Origin: a virus
IMG/VR virus record: IMGVR_UViG_3300030390_001235
Location: 1 to 24,552 of that record
Strand: one strand, 5' to 3'
DNA: 24,552 nt
Shown: positions 1 through 5,703 of the stretch, piece by piece
Layout of the letters: each line of letters begins with the position of its first letter
Position numbering within the stretch: the first letter of the stretch is position 1
Program-made: the position numbers and the translations under genes
Notes under the pieces: generated by a model
Databases searched by the model: none
Told to the model about the DNA's origin: nothing
Seen by the model: the letters and a program-made list of their open reading frames with translations, nothing else

Positions 1-207
1 CTCAAGCGTCATTTGATCGTCACACGTTAGTGCGTCCCACTCGCTTGTGGTGGTTGCTTGGTCAAACGTTAAGCCGTCGAAAAGGTTTTTCATAGCTTGT
101 ATTCGTAGGTCCTGAGCTAGTGTGTCGTTTTGAGAAACGATTGCCTTTGGAAAATGTGCTTTGACGAGTATTCGTGCAAAGTCTTGCATATTGATATTCT
201 TATCCAT
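1..207 (-). CDS. Hypothetical protein, N-terminal 69 residues, cut by window edge
   Basis: An open leftward frame runs from an ATG at 207 to the first base of the window without a stop, so the C-terminus lies outside. The 69 visible residues begin MDKNINMQDFARILVKAHF and look like a soluble, mostly helical protein with no signal peptide or membrane segment. I do not recognise the family. The start is supported by the 5' element at 218-230, which stands 10 bases upstream of this ATG and recurs, at nearly the same distance, before the next two leftward genes. An alternative in-frame ATG (residue 7) would sit further from that element. It is the last visible gene of the leftward cluster and is separated from its upstream neighbour by a long hairpin. 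Confidence 0.6.
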   Translation of the reverse strand, partial: MDKNINMQDFARILVKAHFPKAIVSQNDTLAQDLRIQAMKNLFDGLTFDQATTTSEWDALTCDDQMTLE

Positions 208-217
208 GATGTATGGG

Positions 218-230
218 TTTAAATGGTTTA
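218..230 (-). promoter_or_regulatory. Repeated 5' element, copy 1
   Basis: Read on the minus strand this is TAAACCATTTAAA, 10 bases before the ATG at 207. The core AAACCATTTAAA occurs at 10-11 bases before all three leftward starts (207, 730, 1079). Its fixed distance from ATG points to a ribosome-binding or leader element, or to an operator shared by the cluster, rather than a -7 promoter box. Confidence 0.5.
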
Positions 231-252
231 TAAAAATTGATGATACTAATAT

Positions 253-301
253 GGTTTGTATTATATATCTTCATAAATGAAGAGATATATAATACTAAAC
301 C
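253..301. repeat. Long imperfect hairpin between two leftward genes
   Basis: Arms 258-273 and 278-295 are complementary apart from a two-base bulge, with loop TAAA. The pairing continues outward through GGTTT (253-257) with AAACC (297-301) across one bulged T. It lies just after the stop of the gene ending at 311 and upstream of the gene starting at 207. No U-run follows it on the minus strand, so an RNA-processing or 3'-protective role is as likely as termination. Confidence 0.55.
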
Positions 302-310
302 TTATAAGAG

Positions 311-730
311 TTAGAAGGGAGCAATCGAATTTTCGAACTCAGTAATCGCAAGTGCCTTTGCATCTGCAAGACGCTTAGTGCGAAGCTTTGCCATAGCAAC
401 TTCGACTGTCTCTCCTTCGGAGAGTGTGTACACCTCCCTACGGGGCGCTTGGTAGCTTTTCTCAGCCTCAGGCTTTAAGTACGTAGTACTTACGTTGTCC
501 CTAGCTTGTTGACGTTCCAACTTTTGGTTACGGCTTTTCGGCCTACCTGCAGATGCCTTACGGGCCAGAGGGTTTGACTTTGATGGTTTTGCCTCAACCT
601 CTTCGAGGTTAGAGACAGCCTCGGTTAACTGCTTTAGCAGTTTTAATGCAAGTGCCTTGCGCTCTGCCGTAGCTCTGAACTTGGCTTGGTTTACTGCCTT
701 ACGGCAGTCTTTGAAATTAATGTCTTTCAT
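311..730 (-). CDS. Basic protein with AT-hook-like motif, paralogue of the next gene
   Basis: A 139-residue basic protein. Residues 1-45 form a charged helical segment (DCRKAVNQAKFRATAERKA, then LTEAVSNLEEV at 35-45) that is nearly the same as residues 1-45 of the protein encoded at 831-1079, so the two arose by duplication. After it comes a basic linker with AGRPKSRNQK at 61-70, which resembles an AT-hook (GRP core flanked by lysine and arginine). The C-terminal part (from about residue 90) is unrelated to the paralogue. I infer DNA binding or nucleoid/virion-DNA association; no family is recognised. Transcription probably starts from the promoter at 771-801, and the start ATG has the shared 5' element upstream (735-754). 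Confidence 0.7.
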   Translation of the reverse strand: MKDINFKDCRKAVNQAKFRATAERKALALKLLKQLTEAVSNLEEVEAKPSKSNPLARKASAGRPKSRNQKLERQQARDNVSTTYLKPEAEKSYQAPRREVYTLSEGETVEVAMAKLRTKRLADAKALAITEFENSIAPF

Positions 731-734
731 CGTA

Positions 735-754
735 GATGAGATTTAAATGGTTTA
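735..754 (-). promoter_or_regulatory. Repeated 5' element, copy 2
   Basis: Minus-strand TAAACCATTTAAATCTCATC, with the TTTAAATGG core (plus strand 742-750) 11 bases from the ATG at 730. It matches copy 3 over 19 bases, well beyond the part shared with copy 1. Confidence 0.55.
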
Positions 755-770
755 CTGATTGATGTTGGGG

Positions 771-801
771 CAAAGATATGACAGAAGTTATGAAATTCCA
801 A
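771..801 (-). promoter_or_regulatory. Bacteroidota-type promoter, leftward
   Basis: On the minus strand, TATCTTTG (778 to 771) fits the -7 consensus TAnnTTTG. TTTGG, whose TTG is at 801-799, lies about 20 bases upstream, matching the -33 element. It would start transcription about 33 bases before the ATG at 730, placing the repeated 5' element inside the leader. Confidence 0.6.
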
Positions 802-809
802 ATCTTTTT

Positions 810-827
810 TAACCCCTAAAGGGGTTA
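810..827. repeat. Stem-loop after the leftward paralogue gene
   Basis: TAACCCC and GGGGTTA form a 7-bp stem around TAAA, directly after the stop codon at 831-833 of the leftward gene. On the minus strand the stem is followed by A residues, not U residues, so it is not a clear intrinsic terminator. A shorter version, ACCCC-TAAAA-GGGGT, recurs at 1300-1314. Confidence 0.45.
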
Positions 828-830
828 GAA

Positions 831-1079
831 CTATGCTGATAGCATAGCTAATAACTCAGCCTTCGTTAGCTTTGCTAACTTAGCTTTTGACACCTTCGGT
901 GTAGCCTTCTTCTTAGCCTTCGGCTTAGCTTTTGGCTTTGGTTTAACCTCTTCGAGGTTAGAAACTGCTTCGGTTAGCTTTGCTAACAAGTTTAAGGCTT
1001 TAGCCTTTCTCTCAGCTGTTGCTGAATACTTAGCTTGGTTTATTGCCTTACGGCAATCTTTGAGAATTGAATCGTTCAT
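831..1079 (-). CDS. Histone-H1-like basic protein, paralogue of previous gene
   Basis: An 82-residue protein. Residues 1-45 match the N-terminal domain of the protein encoded at 311-730 (DCRKAINQAKYSATAERKA, LTEAVSNLEEV). The remainder is a lysine, alanine and proline-rich tail (KPKAKPKAKKKATPKVSK at about 48-65, then LAKLTKAELL), the composition of histone-H1-like C-terminal tails in bacterial Hc1/KapA-type proteins. I infer non-specific nucleic-acid binding. The same N-domain thus carries two kinds of basic tail in neighbouring genes. The gene itself contains perfect hairpins, including two copies of GTTAGCTTTGCTAAC (865-879, 973-987), which encode LAKLT twice, and a 7-bp stem over the stop codon (831-847). 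The start is supported by the shared 5' element at 1084-1102. Confidence 0.7.
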   Translation of the reverse strand: MNDSILKDCRKAINQAKYSATAERKAKALNLLAKLTEAVSNLEEVKPKPKAKPKAKKKATPKVSKAKLAKLTKAELLAMLSA

Positions 1080-1083
1080 CTTT

Positions 1084-1102
1084 GATGAGATTTAAATGGT
1101 TT
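1084..1102 (-). promoter_or_regulatory. Repeated 5' element, copy 3
   Basis: Minus-strand AAACCATTTAAATCTCATC, with the TTTAAATGG core (plus strand 1091-1099) 11 bases before the ATG at 1079. It is identical over 19 bases to copy 2. No TAnnTTTG box was seen nearby for this gene, so this element or the hairpin at 1127-1184 may hold its control. Confidence 0.55.
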
Positions 1103-1126
1103 GAATTTGCAACTTCGAAGCCTCTA

Positions 1127-1184
1127 AGAGTTAAGAGTAATAAGAAGAAGTCATAGACTTCCTTCTTCTTATTCCTCTAACTCT
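1127..1184. repeat. Large imperfect inverted repeat
   Basis: Left arm 1127-1150 and right arm 1162-1184 pair over about 22 bases with one bulged A and one mismatch, around an 11-base loop. Perfect inner stem: AATAAGAAGAAG (1139-1150) with CTTCTTCTTATT (1162-1173). It lies upstream of the leftward gene starting at 1079 and may be part of its leader, a bidirectional terminator or an RNA element. Confidence 0.6.
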
Positions 1185-1722
1185 ACCTTTTGGAATCCCC
1201 AATCAACATACGGAATCTAAAGATTCTCAGCGCGTTGACCATCAAGACTTGTACTCTAGCTTTAGCTAGACGTGAGGACTGATTGACATCAATAGTGAGA
1301 CCCCTAAAAGGGGTTATTAGATTAGAGTATAACTCTAGGGGTGGGGTTGTCCTACCTTGATAACCAACGATGTGAAACATCGGGGTGAAGCTTATCTTGA
1401 AGTACAACTACGTAACTAGCTGTTACTCAAGGAGTAAAAGTCTAAATGTTATGGCAAAATCACAACAAAGTTGTGGTAAGTTTGGAGAAAAATGCGTTTT
1501 GGGTTAGCTTTGCTAACGTCTACAGGTATAACATTATCCCCAGGGTAAACATTTCTCACAAAATTTTTTTACCAATCGCTTTTTGGTTCGGATCACGTTT
1601 CTAAATTAACCTTTTTTTACGCTGTCATACTATTAACATCTTAAATATCTCATGTTAACTATATATCGTAAAGCTTTTATTTACAGTATTTTTACGGAAT
1701 CTGTTAAACCTTTACTTTAGGG

Positions 1723-1753
1723 TTGACTTTCAAGAAAAAAAGTAGTACCTTAG
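1723..1753 (+). promoter_or_regulatory. Candidate rightward promoter
   Basis: TTG at 1723-1725 is followed 20 bases later by TACCTTAG (1746-1753), one mismatch from the Bacteroidota -7 box TAnnTTTG at normal spacing. It would give a leader of about 160 bases before the gene at 1924, or a small RNA ending before the second promoter at 1901. Confidence 0.4.
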
Positions 1754-1900
1754 CACTATTAGCGAGTAAGCTTATTAAATTGTTTTGTGTATACACATAA
1801 AGATACAAGGAAGCTTATTATTTATAGAGTAGTATACGCAATAGCTATATCTAATTGTTTAAGGGGTCGTAAGGGTAAGTTTAAGTAACAGAATAAGCAT

Positions 1901-1908
1901 TATATTTG
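1901..1908 (+). promoter_or_regulatory. Bacteroidota -7 promoter box TATATTTG
   Basis: TATATTTG followed by CA, 15 bases before the ATG at 1924. The same box occurs before the genes at 7580, 11980, 17813, 22861 and 23686. A -33 TTG at correct spacing is not obvious. Confidence 0.6.
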
Positions 1909-1923
1909 CACTAAACATTCAGT

Positions 1924-2349
1924 ATGGCGGATCTAACAATTACTATTACAGAGGCTGTAACCTTAAATGGGGCTTCAAGGGGCTCTACTAACACCCATGT
2001 GGAGTCTGTCACTCAAATAGATCATAGGATTGTTTCTTGTCTGCATACAGCAGAGCAAACGGTAGTTCTTTTTGACACGGCGGTAGCTGCTGGAACAATG
2101 GCTGACGCAACGTTAGATTACCTTAGGTTAACCAACCTAGATTCTACTAATTTTGTTAATGTGCGCATTAAAGGTACTGGAGAAGAATACTTTGTAAAAC
2201 TAGAGGCAGGTGACAGCTTTTTGCTTAATAACTCTGTTATGGATGCTAATGCTGCTGGAGGGGCTTCGGTAAGTTTAGCCAATATAAACTCAATAGGAAT
2301 ACAAGCTGATGGAGGCACCTGCGATGTGGAGGTCTTTGCTGCAGCATAA
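1924..2349 (+). CDS. Beta-rich structural-type protein, paralogue of the 17.8-19.4 kb genes
   Basis: A 141-residue protein, probably all beta, with no signal peptide. Its middle (LRLTNLDSTNFVNVRI at about 67-82, then VKLEAGDSFLL at 91-101) follows the same pattern as the proteins encoded at 17813, 18259 and 18975: a strand ending in R/K-N, an F-V-x-V-x-I strand, then K-L-x-x-G-D/E and a hydrophobic run. I read it as a diverged member of that set, most likely a virion or decoration-type protein. It stands about 16 kb from the others with its own promoter at 1901-1908, so it may be made at another time or in another amount. The gene for a glycine-motif protein follows after 9 bases. Confidence 0.65.
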   Translation: MADLTITITEAVTLNGASRGSTNTHVESVTQIDHRIVSCLHTAEQTVVLFDTAVAAGTMADATLDYLRLTNLDSTNFVNVRIKGTGEEYFVKLEAGDSFLLNNSVMDANAAGGASVSLANINSIGIQADGGTCDVEVFAAA

Positions 2350-2358
2350 TAAATAAAT

Positions 2359-3606
2359 ATGAAAGCATTATACGACGGAATGGCTCAAGGCCGATCATAC
2401 GGACAAGGTGGATCTCACAAAAATTCTCCTCCGCTGACCCCTGCTCAAATAAAAGCAATGAAAGAGCGAGCAAGAAAAGCAATGCTGGAGGACGCTAGAA
2501 GAAGAAACGCTGAAAAAGATTTTGATGAGTCTTTGTTTAACGCTGCTATGGGGGGGCGTATGTATGAACATGGTGGTACTCATCCAACGGAAGAGGAGAA
2601 GGAAAGGAGAGAAACAAACGAAGAAAGAATAGCACGGCAAACAGCTGGAGACTCAGCTTTTGGGGATTGGAGCGGTAAAGACACACGAGACCGAACCCCT
2701 TTGACTCAAGATCAAATTGACCTAGCTTTTAAAGGCTGGCCAGATGACGCACGTGAACTAGCTCTTAAAATGTATGAAGCTGGCACATTGGACGGAGGCA
2801 GTTTCGTTAAAGTAAAACAACGAGGCGAACCTCTCAGTCTTGAGGGGTTTAATAAAATGGCTTTTAAAGACGGGGACGTAAGTGAAGGATATAAAGTAGA
2901 AAACTTAAATAATGATTACCGAAAGCTATTTAAGAAAGACGGATCGTATCAATTAAAAGACAAACAAGTTGGCAATATTATCCAGAAAGGCGCCAACGAA
3001 CTGATGGCGAGAGGGGTTAACATCCCAGGCCGTAATAACAAATTCGTGGACGTTAATGCATTTAGACTTGGTGTAGATAAATCTGAATACTATGGCGACA
3101 AACCAGTAGAAGAAGAAGAAATCCTAGAAGAGGTAGTAGAAGAAACGCCACCAGAGGATTTAACCCCTGTAGACACAAAAGATCCAGTGGTTCCCGTTAC
3201 TGAAAAGCCAAGGGTTATAAAAAAAGAAGACCCAGTAATAGAAGAGGAGGTAGTAGAAGAAGAAGTTCCTGCTACAACACCGAAGCCCAACTTTGGTGCT
3301 ATGCCAAACTTAGGTGTTACAGAAAGGTCTGACCGTTTAGGACGTGGTGACGTCCCAACACAATCTGAGATGGGTTTATACGGAGAGGACGATAGACCTA
3401 TCGGTGGAGGTATTAAGCTTATTAAAAAGCCTACTAATGAAAAAGGAGGTAAGCTATACGCTCAGGGAGGTAGACAAGGTAAACAAATGTCTCCAGCCCT
3501 TATGGCCTACCTTAAAAAACACCAGCAAAAGTTTGAAATGGGCGGGGCCTATAGAGTTAAAAAAAAAAGTCCTTCAATGAGGGGGGGAGGACAGCTTCGC
3601 CTGTAG
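2359..3606 (+). CDS. GG-motif protein with acidic low-complexity linker
   Basis: A 415-residue protein of unknown function. It carries repeated Y-x-x-G-G motifs: YGQGG (14-18), YEHGG (69-73) and YAQGG (367-371), plus a looser FEMGGAY (392-398). The first 95 residues are highly charged and helical. A globular-looking part spans about 110-245. Residues 246-305 are a low-complexity acidic linker of E, V and P. The tail is basic and glycine-rich. Proteins with such YxxGG motifs occur in Bacteroidota phages (my recollection; role unknown), and the small protein encoded at 17576 has one as well. Near its 3' end the gene has a run of ten A (3559-3568) and of seven G (3581-3587). The -1 frame is open from 3561 to 3818, so the zero-frame stop may not be the only end. 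Confidence 0.7.
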   Translation: MKALYDGMAQGRSYGQGGSHKNSPPLTPAQIKAMKERARKAMLEDARRRNAEKDFDESLFNAAMGGRMYEHGGTHPTEEEKERRETNEERIARQTAGDSAFGDWSGKDTRDRTPLTQDQIDLAFKGWPDDARELALKMYEAGTLDGGSFVKVKQRGEPLSLEGFNKMAFKDGDVSEGYKVENLNNDYRKLFKKDGSYQLKDKQVGNIIQKGANELMARGVNIPGRNNKFVDVNAFRLGVDKSEYYGDKPVEEEEILEEVVEETPPEDLTPVDTKDPVVPVTEKPRVIKKEDPVIEEEVVEEEVPATTPKPNFGAMPNLGVTERSDRLGRGDVPTQSEMGLYGEDDRPIGGGIKLIKKPTNEKGGKLYAQGGRQGKQMSPALMAYLKKHQQKFEMGGAYRVKKKSPSMRGGGQLRL

Positions 3607-3818
3607 GGGAGCTTTTAGGTATACTAGGAAATCATAGCAAGCCAGGCAACACAAGAACAGGAAATATGCCCGTGGGCCAGCAAGCCTCTATACAATACCT
3701 AAGTAAAGCTACCGAAGGTTTATCCCCACAAGCAAAGGCTCATATAATGAGAGCAAGAATGGAAAGTGGAGACGACGAAAAAGTAGCGGGCGCTGTTTAT
3801 AGTACGTTAAACTCCTAG
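3561..3818 (+). CDS. Candidate -1 frameshift extension of the GG-motif protein
   Basis: After the stop TAA at 3558-3560 the -1 frame stays open to a TAG at 3816-3818, and its sequence looks protein-like (ends MRARMESGDDEKVAGAVYS-TLNS). Two sites upstream of the zero-frame stop fit the slippery form X-XXY-YYZ in the correct phase: A-AAA-AAA at 3561-3567 and G-GGG-GGA at 3582-3588. A slip at either would give a product of about 486 residues. The extension ends 3 bases before the convergent gene at 3822, which fits tight phage packing. Alternatives are a single-base indel (natural or from sequencing) in a homopolymer, or a separate 50-residue gene starting at ATG 3666. Confidence 0.5.
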   Translation, partial: KKKSFNEGGRTASPVGELLGILGNHSKPGNTRTGNMPVGQQASIQYLSKATEGLSPQAKAHIMRARMESGDDEKVAGAVYSTLNS

Positions 3819-3821
3819 CCT

Positions 3822-3995
3822 TTATCTTTTCTCCCAAGGCAAGGGAGACTGTAAGTGCTTTAATGTAATCACGTACTCTTGAATCTGAGCGTTATTCATC
3901 CTTAGGGTCTGATGATTCTTCATAGAAGACTTCGTTGGCATAAGGGGGAGCAATACTATTACTGCTAGCGTTAATTTAAGAAGGTAATTTTTCAT
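3822..3995 (-). CDS. Small exported or membrane-anchored protein
   Basis: A leftward 57-residue frame from ATG 3995 to TAA 3822-3824. It starts MKNYLLKLTLAVIVLLPLMP: two lysines and then a hydrophobic stretch at about 5-19, that is, a signal peptide or an N-terminal anchor, followed by a short polar, slightly basic tail with a helical part (NNAQIQEYVITLKHL at 34-48). I do not recognise it. Its position next to the DUF5675-like gene makes a lysis role (small holin or spanin-like) possible but unproven. It is the only gene I can fit in this stretch, and it ends 3 bases from the convergent extension at 3818. No clear leftward -7 box was found, which lowers confidence. Confidence 0.45.
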   Translation of the reverse strand: MKNYLLKLTLAVIVLLPLMPTKSSMKNHQTLRMNNAQIQEYVITLKHLQSPLPWEKR

Positions 3996-4009
3996 AGTAT
4001 ATAAATTAA

Positions 4010-4053
4010 AGATTAAAGATTCAGTCGTATATTTGGACTGCTGATCTTAATCT
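4010..4053 (+). promoter_or_regulatory. Promoter box inside an inverted repeat (operator-like)
   Basis: TATATTTG at 4028-4035 lies in the loop of an imperfect inverted repeat: 4010-4026 (AGATTAAAGATTCAGTC) against 4036-4053 (GACTGCTGATCTTAATCT). A repressor bound to the two arms would cover the promoter. Transcription to the right would give a leader of about 150 bases before the gene at 4192. The stretch 4054-4191 holds no gene that I can see. Confidence 0.45.
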
Positions 4054-4191
4054 ACAACATAATTTCCGTAAAAACAAATTTCTATGGCAAATAAAAATCT
4101 AAAACTTTGAATAAGTTTTATTTTAACCCTATACGGAAAAGAAAAGATCACGCTAAGGAAGCTGAAAAAATTAGACTAAATAAAATTAAAA

Positions 4192-4707
4192 ATGAAACTA
4201 GAAGTAATAAGGTTCAACAAAGGTAAAGACGCCACTAACGGACTGCTATTCGATATAACAAATGATAAAAGAAAATTTTTATGCTATACTCTCGAAGATG
4301 AGAGCCGCACCGAAAAAGTTTGGGGAGAAACTTGTATACCTGAAGGAGAGTATTGCCTCGGTCTTAGGACTGTGGGCGGCCACCATTCCAAGTACTCCAA
4401 GAGGTTTGCTGATATACATAGTGGGATGCTTCAAGTCCTTGATGTTCCTAATTTTACGCATATTCTTATTCACTGCGGTAACACTGACGAGGATACTGCT
4501 GGGTGTTTACTACTTGGTGACACGCAAGAAAACAACAACATAAAAGAAAACGGATTTATAGGTAGATCAACATTAGCATATATGAGGGTGTACCCTAGTA
4601 TAGCTAAAGCTTTGGAAGACGGGGAAGATGTAACTATAACATATAGAGATTTTGAAACTTCACTTCTCTTATCTAAAGCAGAAGTAACAAATTTTTTTGA
4701 CAAATGA
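4192..4707 (+). CDS. DUF5675-like protein, possible cell-wall function
   Basis: A 171-residue protein matching the DUF5675 pattern as I recall it: an N-terminal strand region with YTLEDESRTEKVWGET (32-47), then IPEGEY, and the hallmark IHCGNTDEDTAGCLLLG, with H94 and C105. The H-x-G-N-T and later G-C arrangement recalls the catalytic H and SxxGC of L,D-transpeptidases, so a peptidoglycan-acting fold is a fair inference, though activity is not established for the family. In phages such proteins often lie near lysis genes; here a small signal-peptide gene lies upstream on the other strand. No signal peptide is present. The gene is preceded by an A-rich leader and overlaps the next gene by ATGA (4704-4707). 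Confidence 0.75.
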   Translation: MKLEVIRFNKGKDATNGLLFDITNDKRKFLCYTLEDESRTEKVWGETCIPEGEYCLGLRTVGGHHSKYSKRFADIHSGMLQVLDVPNFTHILIHCGNTDEDTAGCLLLGDTQENNNIKENGFIGRSTLAYMRVYPSIAKALEDGEDVTITYRDFETSLLLSKAEVTNFFDK

Positions 4708-5228
4708 TAGGACTGGGAGCGGGCTTAACGAGCGATAGCGGTTCTTTTGAGGACACACCATTTACAGCCTTATTTTTAAGGGGGGCGCTAAACGTATCGT
4801 CGTCAAATGATGAAAACATAGCTATTATTCTTGATGCTCAAGGAGCTACAAAGCGAGGCTTAAACTATAATAGCTTTGCTGAATATGCTAGAATAACTGG
4901 AGTAACAGCTAATGTAACTGTAGTTCATACGCATGGCGAAGACGGCGTAGCTTTAGATCCTGTTGTTACGCAGTCTAACAAAACGCTGTATGTGTATAAG
5001 ACACCAGCAGTATTACAAGATCTACTTGGGGCGTTCATACTAAATAATGCAGATGCCTCTAGTTCTGCTTTTCAAGGTGTTGACTTTACGGCAAGCCCTT
5101 TTAGCGGTATTGACGCTGTTGGGAGCGGTAATAAATATACCATTACTTTAAACTTTATTGCTAAATCAGGACTTACAAATAGTGGGGCATTAGCACCTGT
5201 TACTGACAAAATTATTAGTGCAGCATAA
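4704..5228 (+). CDS. Hypothetical protein, possible virion protein
   Basis: A 174-residue protein starting MIGLGAGLTSDSGSFED. It is small-residue-rich with predicted strands and a helical middle, and has no signal peptide, membrane segment or recognised motif. Composition (many A, S, T, N, G and few charges) resembles the virion proteins elsewhere in the window. It is translationally coupled at both ends: its ATG overlaps the upstream stop (ATGA), and its own TAA overlaps the next ATG (TAATG at 5226-5230). Unknown function. Confidence 0.65.
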   Translation: MIGLGAGLTSDSGSFEDTPFTALFLRGALNVSSSNDENIAIILDAQGATKRGLNYNSFAEYARITGVTANVTVVHTHGEDGVALDPVVTQSNKTLYVYKTPAVLQDLLGAFILNNADASSSAFQGVDFTASPFSGIDAVGSGNKYTITLNFIAKSGLTNSGALAPVTDKIISAA

Positions 5229-5383
5229 TGACAGACCTTAAAAAAAAATGCACTAACCCTCAAGGTTTCTGTAAATGTCCTGGACCAACAGGCGAGCCTT
5301 CTGCGTTAGAGCGTAACGTACCCTGTAGTTGTACTTTGTCTCAGACCGAAACAAGTGATCCTCTAAACTCTGAGAAGGTGTAA
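5228..5383 (+). CDS. Small cysteine-rich protein, overlaps an antisense gene
   Basis: A 51-residue frame starting on the TAATG overlap with the previous gene. It has five cysteines in two groups (C8, C15, C17 and C33, C35), separated by a proline- and glycine-rich loop (PGPTGEP), a pattern that could bind one zinc ion. Function unknown. Bases 5253-5383 also code on the other strand for the end of the winged-helix-like protein, so one stretch would serve two genes in opposite senses. The tight coupling to the upstream gene and the clustered cysteines favour this frame being real, but it is short. Confidence 0.45.
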   Translation: MTDLKKKCTNPQGFCKCPGPTGEPSALERNVPCSCTLSQTETSDPLNSEKV

Positions 5384-5675
5384 GCCTATCAAAGTGTTTA
5401 TACACATACCCTTCTTTAACTAAAGGTTGCACAACCCTTTCTCTTAGCTTTTTAGCGTTCCCACCGTAATCTTCTGATGCATGCTTAAGAGTCCAGAACT
5501 CTAGATCATAAGCCCATAGCATAAAGAAAATTTCTTTTTGGAATATGTCATATCTATCCTGTGTGGATAAAATAACGGACCGCAATCTTTTTAGGTGATT
5601 TCTTTTTACGTATCTTTGATTTAGCTTCGAGTGTTCTCGAAATAGTTTTTTTTTAGAAACGCGGCTTTTTGGCAT
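5253..5675 (-). CDS. Winged-helix-like DNA-binding protein, possible regulator
   Basis: A leftward protein of 140 residues with a very basic N-terminus (MPKSRVSKKKLFREHSKLN, then RYVKRNHLKRLRS) and a middle and C-terminal part that reads like a MarR-type winged helix: FFMLWAYDLEFWTLKHASEDYG, KKLRERVVQPLVKEGYVYKH (recognition helix and start of wing), then a beta hairpin and RYALTQKARLLVQDIYRNL as the last helix. The phrase LTQKAR is typical of such folds. I infer a transcription regulator; the operator-like repeat at 4010-4053 is one possible target. It is one of only two leftward genes inside the rightward array. Its 3' end overlaps the cysteine-rich gene by 131 bases. Confidence 0.7.
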   Translation of the reverse strand: MPKSRVSKKKLFREHSKLNQRYVKRNHLKRLRSVILSTQDRYDIFQKEIFFMLWAYDLEFWTLKHASEDYGGNAKKLRERVVQPLVKEGYVYKHFDRLTPSQSLEDHLFRSETKYNYRVRYALTQKARLLVQDIYRNLEG

Positions 5676-5703
5676 AGGGGTAAACTAAATTATTTGTAAA
5701 GAT

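Larger units (their letters stand above)
1080..1923. other. Gene-free divergent region with many hairpins
   Basis: About 840 bases separate the leftward cluster from the rightward array, with no convincing gene. The first part holds many short perfect inverted repeats with 2-5 base loops: 1213-1226, 1256-1269, 1282-1293, 1300-1314, 1323-1337, 1368-1382 and 1503-1517. The part from about 1550 is AT-rich and holds the promoters at 1723-1753 and 1901-1908, plus a direct repeat AAGCTTATTA at 1768-1777 and 1811-1820. It could be a control region, a structured RNA locus or a replication or packaging site; the sequence alone does not decide. Confidence 0.5.

Noticed and set aside
810-827. Intrinsic terminator
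   Set aside because: The stem is good, but no U-tract follows on either strand, so only a hairpin is reported.
1183-1407. Leftward 74-residue open frame in the divergent region
   Set aside because: Sequence has no recognisable domain, and the frame is made largely of the hairpin-rich non-coding repeats. It also lacks the 5' element of the other leftward genes.
1185-1440. tRNA or tmRNA gene
   Set aside because: Looked for GTTCGAAT-type T-loops and cloverleaf arms on both strands; the hairpins present do not fit a tRNA layout.
1450-1506. Short rightward frame starting MAKSQQSCGKFG
   Set aside because: Only 18 codons, no coupling or repeat support; ends in a hairpin.
4262-4543. Rightward 93-residue hydrophobic frame inside the DUF5675-like gene
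   Set aside because: Nested in another frame of a gene with a clear family motif; the membrane-like look comes from codon shift. An embedded holin cannot be fully excluded but has no support.
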